DNA of 44,244 nt from Anaerolineaceae bacterium (GTDB taxonomy: Bacteria; Chloroflexota; Anaerolineae; Promineifilales; Promineifilaceae): assembly GCA_002699125.1 (NCBI GenBank), contig PABI01000021.1, forward strand, positions 1 through 44,244. The letters are read 5' to 3'. The translations under genes and the position numbers were made by a program. Of the stretch, positions 23,051 to 30,756 are shown piece after piece (the stretch's first letter is position 1; each line of letters begins with the position of its first letter). The notes beneath the pieces are model-generated. The model saw only the letters and a list, made by a program, of their open reading frames with translations. It was not told the DNA's origin and searched no databases.

Positions 23051-26000
23051 GTGACAGCGGAACGCTATAACCATCTTCGAATCGGTACGGTGGGACTTTT
23101 GCTGCTGGTTAGCGGCATTATTTACGTTTTGCTGCCTTTTTCTGCCCTGCGCTGGGCGCAAACCCCCTTCCTTGGTTTCTTCATCGATCCCAATCTGGTA
23201 GTCAATGATTCTGGTGAGCCGGAATGGCCTACGCAAGGAGACTCACCGCTGTTGGGTTATCCAGATCGGATTACGGCCGTTGATGGCCAACCGATCGCCA
23301 CAATTGAAGAATTCCAGACGGCCGTCACCGGCAAAGAATTGGGCGAGACGGTTCGCCTCACCCTCGTGCAGCCACCGCCCGGTTCCGACCCCGCACCGAA
23401 CAATCCGGAACCGGAGCGCGTTGTCGAACTCCCCATTATTTCCTTAACCAGTTTAAGCATTTGGAATCAGTTTGGCCTGTTTTATCTTACCGGACTGGTG
23501 ATGTTTATTATTGGCGTGTGGACTTTTTCTGTGCGGCCCAGGGCAGAAGCGGCCCAGGTATTTGCCCTGTTCATGGCCTTCGCCGCGCTGGCGGTGGGTG
23601 CCCTGTTCAACATATTGACCACCCATGAGTTTGGCCGGATTTGGCTGTTGGCTTTGTCGCTCACGCCGGGATTTTGTGTTTGGTTAACGGCCGTTTTCCC
23701 CCATGAAATGAGCTTTGTAGAAAAATACCCGCGCAGCCGGTGGTTCTCCTTACTGCCCGGTTTAGCAGCCGGTGTGTGGGCCCAGCTTTGGTTATTCGAT
23801 CCCGCCAACGCCTGGCATTACGCGATTCCCTGGCGCACCCTCTTTTTGCTTAATGCCCTGGCCATTCTCACCTCCATCCTGATGATGGCTTACCGGGGCT
23901 ACCGTTCCCCTTCACCGCTGGTGCGGCAGCAGGCACGGATTATTTTGGTCGGCAGCCTGTTGGCCTTTACACCGCTGATTTTCTTTTTCATTCCTGCCTC
24001 GCAAATGATTGATGTCGCCTGGCTACCGTCGGCCTCTTATCTGCCACCGCTGGTTGTTTATCCCTTAGCCATTGCCTATACCATTATTCGCTACCGCTTG
24101 CTGGATGTGGACCAGGTCATGCGCCGCTCCCTGTCTTACGTGCTGATGACCGGGCTACTGCTGATCGCCTTTGTACTGGTGACAGTTGGCATCACCAATA
24201 CGTTTGGCACCGTAACCGATAATCCGGTTGTGCTCTCTCTGCTGGTGGTGATATTGGTGCTGCTGTTTAATCCACTGCGCACCCGGCTGCAAGAGGCAAT
24301 TGACCAGCTTTTCTTCCGCGAACCAGTCGCTTTAGACAAGCTGCTGCGCTCCTATAACCGGGCACTGACAACGGCCGTAAACACCGACCAGGTTGCCCAT
24401 ACGCTGCTCAAATACGTTTCTTCCGGCGTGCCAGACACCACACCACACCTGTTTCTGCCTGATGCCCAGATGAACTATTACAGCAGCTACAACAACCATA
24501 TGGCCGGGCGGCTCAATGTGGAGTCCCCGCTGGTAACCTACATGAGCCAGACCAATGGGCCCATCGATCTAACCGAAACGCGGGCCTGGCCCGAGCCGCT
24601 GACTGAACAAAGTGCTGCGGTGCAGGCGTTAGATGCGGCCGTTCTGGTACCCATCAATAACGGACGCGAGCTGCTAGGCTGGCTTTCCCTCTCCCCTAAG
24701 AAAAACCGGCAGCATTTTCGCCCGGCTGAAATCAACTATATCAGTTCGCTGGTAGACCAATCGCTCATTGGCATGGAGCGGGCCAACGTCATTCGCCGGC
24801 TAGAAACGCGCGTTACTGAGCTGGATATGCTCAGCCAATTTTCTCAGGCACTCAACTTCACCATTGATTTTGACGCCCTGCTGGAGCTGGTTTTCACTAA
24901 CTTTGAGCGGCTGCTGGGCATCAATGACTTTTTCATCTCGCTGCGCGATAAAACGACCAAACAAATATATACCGTTTTCTATCTGGAAAACGGCGAGCGG
25001 TACGACGATAAAGAAGGACCGGACCAGGTTGTGACCGACCCTGCTATTCATCAAGTGGTGAACATGGGGCAGATGGTGGTGAAGGAAGACGAACACGGCC
25101 GTTCCTGGATCGCCGCCCCACTCAATGCCGGTGCCGACACGATTGGCGCGATTCATACCTTTTATCGCGACCCAGCGTACAAAATCCGCGCCCGGCAGCA
25201 GCAGCTGTTCACCGTTTTTGCTGACCGCACCGCAACTGCTTTGGAGCGTATTGAAACCAACGAGCGCCTGCAAGAACGCGCCGAGCAGCTGGAAATTATG
25301 AACCAGGTCACCTTCTCGCTGGCTTCCACCAAAGAGTTGGATCCGCTGCTGGAGCTAATCCTGGACAAAGCGATTGAGCTGTTGGACACGGAAGCAGGCA
25401 CCTTCATGATCACCCGAGAAGAAGATGGCGAGCTGGAGTTCCGCGTCGCGCGCGGACCATCCAGTGACGGTTTGGTGGGACGGCGGTTGCCGTTGGGTGC
25501 TGGCCTGGCCGGAACGGCCGCACAAACCGGCCGCGCCATTATCTCCAACCGGGTACAGGAAGATGAACGGTGGTTTTCGGCCGTAGATGCCGGCTCAGAC
25601 TTCAACTCCCAGTCGATCCTCACCGTGCCGCTGGTGCGGCAAAATACCGTTTTGGGCATCCTCCAGGTAATCAACAAGCAAAATGGGGCCTCATTTACCC
25701 TGGAAGACCAAAGCTTGCTGACCGCTTTTGCCGGGCAGGCAGTGGTAGCCATGGAAAACGCCCGCCTGCTGGCCCAAACCGATGACGCGCTGCAAAAAAG
25801 CGTCGATGAGCTTTCCTTATTGCAGCAGCTAGATCGCGATCTAAACACCACGCTTGATCTGGATCATGTGCTGAACTTGACGCTCAACCGCATGTTGAGC
25901 ATTTACCAGGCCATCGCCGGCGCAATTGCCCTGGTTGACGAAGAAGGTGAAATCTTCCGTGCCGTGACCCAAGGCTATGACGAGACGTTTGATGAGACCA

Positions 26001-27010
26001 AGCTGTCGGCGCAAAAAGGGTTAATTGGCCAGGTCATTCACTCTGGGCAGCCCCACAATGCCGCAAATGTGCATGAGGAACCCAATTACGTCACGGCCAA
26101 CTTCAATACCCACGCTCAGATGACGCTGCCTTTCATCAACAAACAACAGCTCATTGGTGTCATCTCTATTGAGAGCGATGTGATTGGTAAGTATTCGGAG
26201 GAAGATTTGCAAACGGCCGTGCGCATTACCAACCATGCCGCTGCCGCCATCGCCAACGCCATCCTCTATGACAAGGTCAACGAAGCCAACCAGGCCAAAT
26301 CCGAATTTGTCTCGATGGTTTCCCACGAACTCAAAACCCCCATGACCTCGCTGCGCGGCTACACCGATTTGCTGCTGTCTGGCATGACGGGTGAACTCAC
26401 CGAGCAGCAGCATAACTTCCTGGAAATCATGGCGGCCAACATTCGGCGCATGAGCCAGCAAATTCAGGATCTCACCGACATCTCTCGCATTGAAACTGGT
26501 CAGCTGCACATCGAACAGGCTCCCACCTCCTTTGTAAACGTGGTAAACGAAACGATGCAAACCGTGAAAGGACTATGCGATGAAAAAGAGATTCGCGTTC
26601 ACCTGGAGCTGCCGGAAGAACTGCCCCTCGTCATGGCAGACCGTGGACGCATGGTGCAGGTACTCACCAATCTTCTGAGCAATGCTTGCAAATACTCGCC
26701 TCCAGACACTGACGTCACCCTCAAATTTATGACGCGCATGGTGGCCCAGGAAGATTCAGACGAGATGCTGCCCATGGTGTATTGCTGTGTAAAAGACAGC
26801 GGCTACGGCATTTCCCCCGAAGACCTGGAAAAACTGTTTACCAAATTTTTCCGCTCCAATGATCCCAATATTCGCCAGGCCAAAGGCACCGGGCTGGGCT
26901 TGTCCATCACCAAAGGGATTATCGAGCTGCACGGTGGCGAAATTTGGGTAGAAAGCAAGTTAGGCGAGGGCACTTCCTTCCAATTTACCATCCCCCAGGC
27001 AGAGTCATAA
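23051..27010 (+). CDS. PDZ/multi-TM/multi-GAF sensor histidine kinase
   Basis: The 1319-residue hybrid sensor begins at GTG 23051 (AAGGG at 23036-23040; the TTG at 23033 has no site). After helix 1, residues about 45-130 form an external PDZ-like domain (GYPDRITAVDGQPIATIEEF). Seven or so further helices follow to about 400. The cytoplasmic part carries about four GAF domains (about 420-570, 590-740, 765-920 and 930-1075), joined by helical linkers such as LDMLSQFSQALNF and LEIMNQVTFSLAS. HisKA has phospho-acceptor His1092 in MVSHELKTPMTSLRGY. The HATPase has the N box QVLTNLLSNACKYS, G1 DSGYGI and G2 GTGLGLSI. There is no receiver domain and no adjacent response regulator, so it signals to a distant partner. 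Ligands are unknown. Confidence 0.9.
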   Translation: MTAERYNHLRIGTVGLLLLVSGIIYVLLPFSALRWAQTPFLGFFIDPNLVVNDSGEPEWPTQGDSPLLGYPDRITAVDGQPIATIEEFQTAVTGKELGETVRLTLVQPPPGSDPAPNNPEPERVVELPIISLTSLSIWNQFGLFYLTGLVMFIIGVWTFSVRPRAEAAQVFALFMAFAALAVGALFNILTTHEFGRIWLLALSLTPGFCVWLTAVFPHEMSFVEKYPRSRWFSLLPGLAAGVWAQLWLFDPANAWHYAIPWRTLFLLNALAILTSILMMAYRGYRSPSPLVRQQARIILVGSLLAFTPLIFFFIPASQMIDVAWLPSASYLPPLVVYPLAIAYTIIRYRLLDVDQVMRRSLSYVLMTGLLLIAFVLVTVGITNTFGTVTDNPVVLSLLVVILVLLFNPLRTRLQEAIDQLFFREPVALDKLLRSYNRALTTAVNTDQVAHTLLKYVSSGVPDTTPHLFLPDAQMNYYSSYNNHMAGRLNVESPLVTYMSQTNGPIDLTETRAWPEPLTEQSAAVQALDAAVLVPINNGRELLGWLSLSPKKNRQHFRPAEINYISSLVDQSLIGMERANVIRRLETRVTELDMLSQFSQALNFTIDFDALLELVFTNFERLLGINDFFISLRDKTTKQIYTVFYLENGERYDDKEGPDQVVTDPAIHQVVNMGQMVVKEDEHGRSWIAAPLNAGADTIGAIHTFYRDPAYKIRARQQQLFTVFADRTATALERIETNERLQERAEQLEIMNQVTFSLASTKELDPLLELILDKAIELLDTEAGTFMITREEDGELEFRVARGPSSDGLVGRRLPLGAGLAGTAAQTGRAIISNRVQEDERWFSAVDAGSDFNSQSILTVPLVRQNTVLGILQVINKQNGASFTLEDQSLLTAFAGQAVVAMENARLLAQTDDALQKSVDELSLLQQLDRDLNTTLDLDHVLNLTLNRMLSIYQAIAGAIALVDEEGEIFRAVTQGYDETFDETKLSAQKGLIGQVIHSGQPHNAANVHEEPNYVTANFNTHAQMTLPFINKQQLIGVISIESDVIGKYSEEDLQTAVRITNHAAAAIANAILYDKVNEANQAKSEFVSMVSHELKTPMTSLRGYTDLLLSGMTGELTEQQHNFLEIMAANIRRMSQQIQDLTDISRIETGQLHIEQAPTSFVNVVNETMQTVKGLCDEKEIRVHLELPEELPLVMADRGRMVQVLTNLLSNACKYSPPDTDVTLKFMTRMVAQEDSDEMLPMVYCCVKDSGYGISPEDLEKLFTKFFRSNDPNIRQAKGTGLGLSITKGIIELHGGEIWVESKLGEGTSFQFTIPQAES

Positions 27011-27059
27011 GAAGGATATATTTACAGCTTAAAAATAGGTAAATCGTCATCTTGCTCCA

Positions 27060-27087
27060 TTGACATCAACTATTTGTACGTTATACT
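27060..27087 (+). promoter_or_regulatory. Strong promoter upstream of a short terminated transcript
   Basis: TTGACA (27060-27065), a 16-base spacer and TATACT (27082-27087) give a near-consensus promoter. Transcription should start near 27094 and meet a terminator at 27149-27173, so the primary product would be only about 80 nt. Confidence 0.75.
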
Positions 27088-27093
27088 TGGAAC

Positions 27094-27173
27094 ATGGATG
27101 ATAAAATCATAAAATCATCAGTTGAAGCACAAAAAAGTTAACCGGCAGCGCACGCATTTTGCGTGCGTTTTTT
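27094..27173 (+). ncRNA. Candidate small RNA or leaderless micro-ORF/attenuator
   Basis: This unit is bounded by the promoter at 27060-27087 and an intrinsic terminator. It contains a 15-codon ORF (MDDKIIKSSVEAQKS, 27094-27141) whose ATG coincides with the expected transcription start, so it would be a leaderless micro-mRNA. Otherwise it is a free small RNA, or an attenuation leader for the SWIM-protein gene 58 bp further on. No alternative antiterminator stem was obvious. No known RNA family was recognised. Confidence 0.5.
27149..27173 (+). terminator. Intrinsic terminator ahead of the SWIM gene
   Basis: CGCACGCA (27149-27156) pairs with TGCGTGCG (27160-27167) around a TTT loop and is followed by six Ts. 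It is a strong hairpin located upstream, not downstream, of an annotated gene, which is what points to a small RNA or attenuator. Confidence 0.85.
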
Positions 27174-27231
27174 GTTTCTATTAACCGGAAGTCCCTTACT
27201 TAACCTTATGCAGAGAGGAGCGTAAAAAATT

Positions 27232-27477
27232 ATGGACTATGGAATGATTGGAAAGATTGAGAAATCAAAGTTCTACGCACAGGAGCCCGAACGGTTCAGT
27301 TTTGATTCTTTTAATGTCCGGCTTGAAGGGGATAGCGGTGGCGTTCATAACATTAATTATGAATCTGGCCAGTGGAATTGTGATTGTAGCTTCTTCCACA
27401 CCCGTGGATACTGCAGCCACACCATGGCCATTGAACGTGTTTTAGGCGAAATGCTCGGAACTCCCGCAGCCGCTTAA
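27232..27477 (+). CDS. Small SWIM zinc-finger protein
   Basis: This 81-residue protein is essentially one SWIM domain. The ligands Cys50-x-Cys52-x8-Cys61-x-His63 are seen in WNCDCSFFHTRGYCSHTMAIE (read as two blocks around residues 48-68). SWIM domains bind nucleic acid or protein, and stand-alone short versions are common in Chloroflexota with unknown roles. The start is ATG 27232 with GAGGAG about 11 bases upstream. It is ended by its own terminator, so it forms a monocistronic unit, possibly controlled by the terminator at 27149. Confidence 0.85.
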   Translation: MDYGMIGKIEKSKFYAQEPERFSFDSFNVRLEGDSGGVHNINYESGQWNCDCSFFHTRGYCSHTMAIERVLGEMLGTPAAA

Positions 27478-27510
27478 ACAATCGTTTCATCAACTAAATA
27501 TTGAATTACT

Positions 27511-27537
27511 GCCCGGCCATCAGGTCGGGCTTTTTTT
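27511..27537 (+). terminator. Intrinsic terminator after the SWIM gene
   Basis: GCCCGGCC (27511-27518) pairs with GGTCGGGC (27523-27530), one G-U pair, 4-nt loop, then seven Ts. Confidence 0.88.
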
Positions 27538-27564
27538 GTTATAATCGCCCCTATTGTGCAAAGT

Positions 27565-27620
27565 AACCTCCCGCAGGTTTCATTTATTGGCATCCTCTAA
27601 AAGTGAGCCTGCGGGAGGTT
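27565..27620. repeat. ACCTCCCGCAGGT inverted repeat, copy 1
   Basis: ACCTCCCGCAGG (27566-27577) faces its complement CCTGCGGGAGGT (27608-27619) across 30 nt. The right arm ends immediately before the start region of the CPBP gene. Two relatives lie at 30695-30750 and 41502-41557. Confidence 0.75.
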
Positions 27621-27639
27621 TCGTGTGAGGAGCGTGGCT

Positions 27640-28257
27640 GTGACAATTGGCGGTGTGCAGTTTGATTTAAAGTTAACATTCCTGATCATTTTGGCAACCA
27701 TCGTACCGATGCTGGACTATTACGGGCATAAAATCACCAGCACCAAGGCGTATGATCGTATGATCTGGTATTTTGTCATTCCTATGCTGGTAATCCTGCT
27801 GCTTTTTCGCGAATCTCCTGCTGAGTATGGGTTTCGTTTGGGTAAGTGGCAAACAGGGCTGGCCTGGGTCGTAGGCGCCTGCACCGGGATGGCCATTATT
27901 TTATGGTTTGTTGCCCGGCAGCCAGGGATGCAGCAATATTACGAAGCGCGTGCCCCGCAAGAGATTTGGCGCATTATTTACTTGAACGGCGTTGATCTGT
28001 TTGGCTGGGAATTTATGTGGCGCGGCTTGATGCTGTTTGCTTTTGCGCGCGCTTTTGGGCCTGGGGCGGCCATCTTTCTACAGGCAGTGCCATTTGCCTT
28101 TATGCATTTGGGCAAACCGGAGGTAGAAACATTGAGCACGATTTTTGGCGGAGCGGGCTTTGGCTTTATCGCCTGGCAGTCGGAATCGTTTTTGTATCCC
28201 TGGTTGATTCATTGGTTTATTGCCACTTTTACAATGGTGATTGCGTCGCGAGTATAG
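27640..28257 (+). CDS. CPBP (CAAX/Abi-type) intramembrane protease-like protein
   Basis: The 205-residue membrane protein has about six helices. CPBP motifs are recognisable: motif 1 as WEFMWRG (Glu124, Arg128), where the usual EExxxR has its first Glu replaced by Trp; motif 2 as FAFMH (His156); and motif 3 as LIHW (His191). Family members are glutamic intramembrane proteases or interaction modules involved in prenyl-protein processing, bacteriocin self-immunity and other roles. With one motif-1 Glu missing, activity is uncertain. GTG 27640 is chosen because GAGGAG lies 7 bases upstream; the in-frame GTG at 27625 would add five residues. It is followed after 6 bp by the RlmD-like gene. Confidence 0.78.
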   Translation: MTIGGVQFDLKLTFLIILATIVPMLDYYGHKITSTKAYDRMIWYFVIPMLVILLLFRESPAEYGFRLGKWQTGLAWVVGACTGMAIILWFVARQPGMQQYYEARAPQEIWRIIYLNGVDLFGWEFMWRGLMLFAFARAFGPGAAIFLQAVPFAFMHLGKPEVETLSTIFGGAGFGFIAWQSESFLYPWLIHWFIATFTMVIASRV

Positions 28258-28263
28258 AACCTC

Positions 28264-29493
28264 ATGGAAAAGATTACGCTGGATATAACGGAGATGGCCC
28301 ACGGCGGCTCGGCGATTGGCCGGGCCAGCCGGGGGCGCACAATTTTTGTGCCGCTGACCATACCTGGAGAAAAAGTCCGGGCGCAGATTGTGTCGCAAAA
28401 GAACAAGTATGCCCAGGCGGAGCTGGTGCAGGTGCTGCAAGCGTCGCCAGAGCGGGTAACGCCTCGCTGCCAGCATTTTGCGGTATGTGGTGGCTGCCAT
28501 TTTCAACATATGTCCTACGAGGCACAGCTGGCAGCCAAAGAAAACGTGGTGCGAGATCAGCTGGCGCGGCTGGGTGGCTTTAAGCAGGCTAATGTACAGG
28601 CAACATTGCCCAACTCTGAACCGTGGGCGTATCAGGTAGAAATGGTGCTGAGTCCGGTGGGCAACGGCTGTCTCGGATACTGGTCACCGGTCAAGCGCGA
28701 AGTCATTCCCATTGAAGAATGCCCCATCTCGCGCCCCGAACTGGTGGCCCTGCTGCATGATGTGGAGCTGGATTTGCCCGGCCTGCGCAAGCTCTCTTTG
28801 CGGGTTGGGGATGATGAGGCACTGCTGGCAGCCATCGAGGTAGATGGGGTGGAGCCGCCAGAGTTGGAGGCAGATTTTCCCATCTCAGTAGCCATTGTGC
28901 TGCCAGACAAAACGGCCGCTTCCCTCGTTGGTGATCTGTATTCCGTGCAACAAGTAAACGGCCGTGATTTTCGTATCTCGCCAGGTGTGGAGATGACGCC
29001 CAGCCCGGCAGGCATGAAACTGGTCGTGGAAACGGTGCTGCGCTACGCGGCCCTCACCGGCGAGGAAAACGTCATTGAGCTGTACAGCGGTGTCGGCACG
29101 CTCACCGCTTTTTTGGCGGAGCAAGCCGCCGAACTGGTGGCTGTGGAACGCAACCTGGATGCCGTGGCCGATTTGACAGCCAATTTAGATGATCTGGACA
29201 ATGTAAATGTTTTTGAAGGTGAGGTAGAAGATGTTCTGCAGCTGATGCCTGAAGAGGTTGATTTGATGGTAGCCCATCCCTGGGCCAACGGCTTGTCACG
29301 CAAGGCGATGACAGCGATTATCGCCGCCAAACCGGAGCGCTTGATTTACGTGAGTTCAGACGTAGCAACACTGGCACGAGACGGCCGTTCCCTGGCCAAA
29401 GCAGGCTACCAATTAGCCGAGGTCCAACCCATCGACATGCAGCCGCAAACCTTCCACATTGAAACCGTATCACTTTGGGAACGAAACGATTAA
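28264..29493 (+). CDS. RlmD/TrmA-family RNA methyltransferase homologue lacking the catalytic Cys
   Basis: The 409-residue protein has the RlmD plan: an N-terminal TRAM domain (1-58, DITEMAHGGSAIGR), the 4Fe-4S ligands Cys69, Cys75, Cys78 and Cys153 (CQHFAVCGGCHFQ, EECP), and a C-terminal Rossmann methyltransferase domain (ENVIELYSGVGTLTAFLAEQ, then LVAVERN). In active m5U enzymes the nucleophile lies in SCNP and a DPPR motif precedes it. Here these are Ser365 in YVSSDVATLARD and AHPW at 337-340. The usual FFQVN is EMTPSP. The base-like Glu400 in FHIETVSLWER is retained. SAM and cluster binding look possible, but covalent catalysis at uridine C5 does not. Function therefore uncertain. The ATG start is 6 bp after the CPBP stop. 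Confidence 0.82.
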   Translation: MEKITLDITEMAHGGSAIGRASRGRTIFVPLTIPGEKVRAQIVSQKNKYAQAELVQVLQASPERVTPRCQHFAVCGGCHFQHMSYEAQLAAKENVVRDQLARLGGFKQANVQATLPNSEPWAYQVEMVLSPVGNGCLGYWSPVKREVIPIEECPISRPELVALLHDVELDLPGLRKLSLRVGDDEALLAAIEVDGVEPPELEADFPISVAIVLPDKTAASLVGDLYSVQQVNGRDFRISPGVEMTPSPAGMKLVVETVLRYAALTGEENVIELYSGVGTLTAFLAEQAAELVAVERNLDAVADLTANLDDLDNVNVFEGEVEDVLQLMPEEVDLMVAHPWANGLSRKAMTAIIAAKPERLIYVSSDVATLARDGRSLAKAGYQLAEVQPIDMQPQTFHIETVSLWERND

Positions 29494-29520
29494 AAAAACC
29501 TGAAAGTTTTTTTTAATCGT
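29486..29520. terminator. Bidirectional terminator containing both stop codons
   Basis: ACGATTAAAAAAAC (29486-29499) pairs with GTTTTTTTTAATCGT (29506-29520), loop CTGAAA. The left arm holds the TAA of the RlmD-like gene and the right arm the TAA of the convergent DUF3467 gene, and each strand ends its stem with a T-run. The two genes share one symmetric 3' end. Confidence 0.75.
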
Positions 29521-29860
29521 CGTCATCCTTGTCTCCTCCTTGCTGTGGAAAACGGAAGAATTGATCGGCCAGGCTGGTGGGCAGCCGAATTTCGCCAAAC
29601 TGCCGCTCATAGTTGGCGATGTTTTGCGCCAGGGCACTTTGCAACATTTTGGCATGCATGGGGGACATAATTACGCGGGAGAGCACACGGCCGCGCGGCA
29701 TTCGCGGCAGTACCTGGGCAAAATCGAGCACAATTTCCCCTGGTGTGTGGCTGATAAAGGCGATGTTGGCGTAAACGGCCGTTAACTCCTTAGGTATATC
29801 AATTGCAATTTTCTTTTGTCCTGGTTTAGGCTTTTGTGGCTGGGGTGTGTCGTTGCTCAT
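29513..29860 (-). CDS. DUF3467 family protein
   Basis: This is a 115-residue cytosolic protein. The family signature is clear: YANIAFISHTPGEIVLDFAQ (about 30-49), LPRMPRGRVLSRVIMSPMHA (51-70) and NIANYERQFGEI (80-91). The N-terminus is Pro/Gln/Lys-rich and the C-terminus acidic (GGDKDDDD). DUF3467 proteins occur widely in bacteria, and no biochemical role is established to my knowledge. Start ATG 29860 is chosen because GGAGA stands about 7 bases upstream; the frame is open to 29878. Confidence 0.88.
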   Translation of the reverse strand: MSNDTPQPQKPKPGQKKIAIDIPKELTAVYANIAFISHTPGEIVLDFAQVLPRMPRGRVLSRVIMSPMHAKMLQSALAQNIANYERQFGEIRLPTSLADQFFRFPQQGGDKDDDD

Positions 29861-29935
29861 TTTTTTCTCCATTAACAAAAAATCATTCTACTATGTAAGA
29901 TACTTCAACTACCCCGTTTTGAAAAATGCAGCTGT

Positions 29936-29964
29936 TTGTGTCCTGGTGCCAGCCTGTGTAAAAT
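29936..29964 (+). promoter_or_regulatory. Possible promoter of the ComEA-like gene
   Basis: TTGTGT (29936-29941), a 17-base spacer and TAAAAT (29959-29964) lie 76-104 bp upstream of the ComEA-like start. The -10 is 5/6 and the -35 is weak. Confidence 0.45.
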
Positions 29965-30039
29965 AGCGTCGTTCCAAGAGAGGTTCTAGCAAAAGCACAG
30001 GTTGTTTTGTGAAACGGCCGTCATCATTGGGGGATGATT

Positions 30040-30684
30040 GTGTTCAACAAAGGCAATTTACTTTCTTACCTTGTAACATTATTGGTGGGTATTACTTTGG
30101 GAGCAGGAGGGGTCACGCTCTCGGGGCGGGTGCAGCCGGCAGACATTATCATTCAGCCGCCAGCCCCCACTGCCCAGCCAGATCCCACAGCAACACCCGG
30201 TCCGCTGCGCGTTTTTGTCAACGGCGCAGTTGCAGTCTCGGCCGTGTATGAATTGGCCCCAGATGCGATTTTGCAGCAGGCCATTGAGCAGGCGGGCGGC
30301 TTTACGGCGGAGGCGGATACGGCCGTTGTTAACCTGGCCTTACCATTGCAGGATGGGATGCAAATCTATGTGCCCACCCTCGATGAAACGGCCGAACAGA
30401 CACAGGCCGTGATTAGCAGCCCAGCCGGGCGCACCGAAGGGATTGAGCTAGATTTGGCTGGCGATACGGCCGCGGCCGCCGCTGGCGAAACAGTTAACAT
30501 AAACACAGCAGATGTAGCCCAATTAGACACACTGCCCGGGATTGGTCCCAGTACGGCCGAAAAGATCGTCGAATACCGGGAAACCAACGGCCCCTTTGCC
30601 ACCATCGACGAAATTATGAGCGTCTCCGGCATTGGCCCGGCAAAATTTGAGCAAATTCAATCATTTATCACCGTTGACGAATGA
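30040..30684 (+). CDS. ComEA-like DNA-binding protein (SLBB plus helix-hairpin-helix)
   Basis: The 214-residue product has an N-terminal membrane anchor (about 8-28), a Pro/Thr/Ala-rich spacer, an SLBB-like domain (about 55-115; VNGAVAVSAVYELAPDAIL, ending DGMQIYVPTLDE), another linker, and two helix-hairpin-helix motifs at the C-terminus (VNINTADVAQLDTLPGIGPS, then IDEIMSVSGIGPAKFEQIQ). This is the ComEA architecture, which binds double-stranded DNA outside the membrane during natural transformation. No comEC or pilus gene is in the window. GTG 30040 is preferred because GGGGGA ends 5 bases upstream; ATG 30034 overlaps that site. Confidence 0.87.
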   Translation: MFNKGNLLSYLVTLLVGITLGAGGVTLSGRVQPADIIIQPPAPTAQPDPTATPGPLRVFVNGAVAVSAVYELAPDAILQQAIEQAGGFTAEADTAVVNLALPLQDGMQIYVPTLDETAEQTQAVISSPAGRTEGIELDLAGDTAAAAAGETVNINTADVAQLDTLPGIGPSTAEKIVEYRETNGPFATIDEIMSVSGIGPAKFEQIQSFITVDE

Positions 30685-30694
30685 GCGCCTGAGC

Positions 30695-30750
30695 AACCTG
30701 CGGGAGGGTTTGCCTGGAGCCGAGTCAACAAACCTAACCTTCCGCAGGCT
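30695..30750. repeat. ACCTCCCGCAGGT inverted repeat, copy 2 (imperfect)
   Basis: AACCTGCGGGAGGGTT (30695-30710) faces AACCTTCCGCAGGCT (30736-30750). The element fills the gap between the ComEA-like and GT9 genes. Confidence 0.6.
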
Positions 30751-30756
30751 AACTTT

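Noticed and set aside
28017..28583. 188-residue plus-strand frame bridging CPBP and RlmD-like genes
   Set aside because: It is out of frame with two well-supported genes and has no ribosome-binding site.
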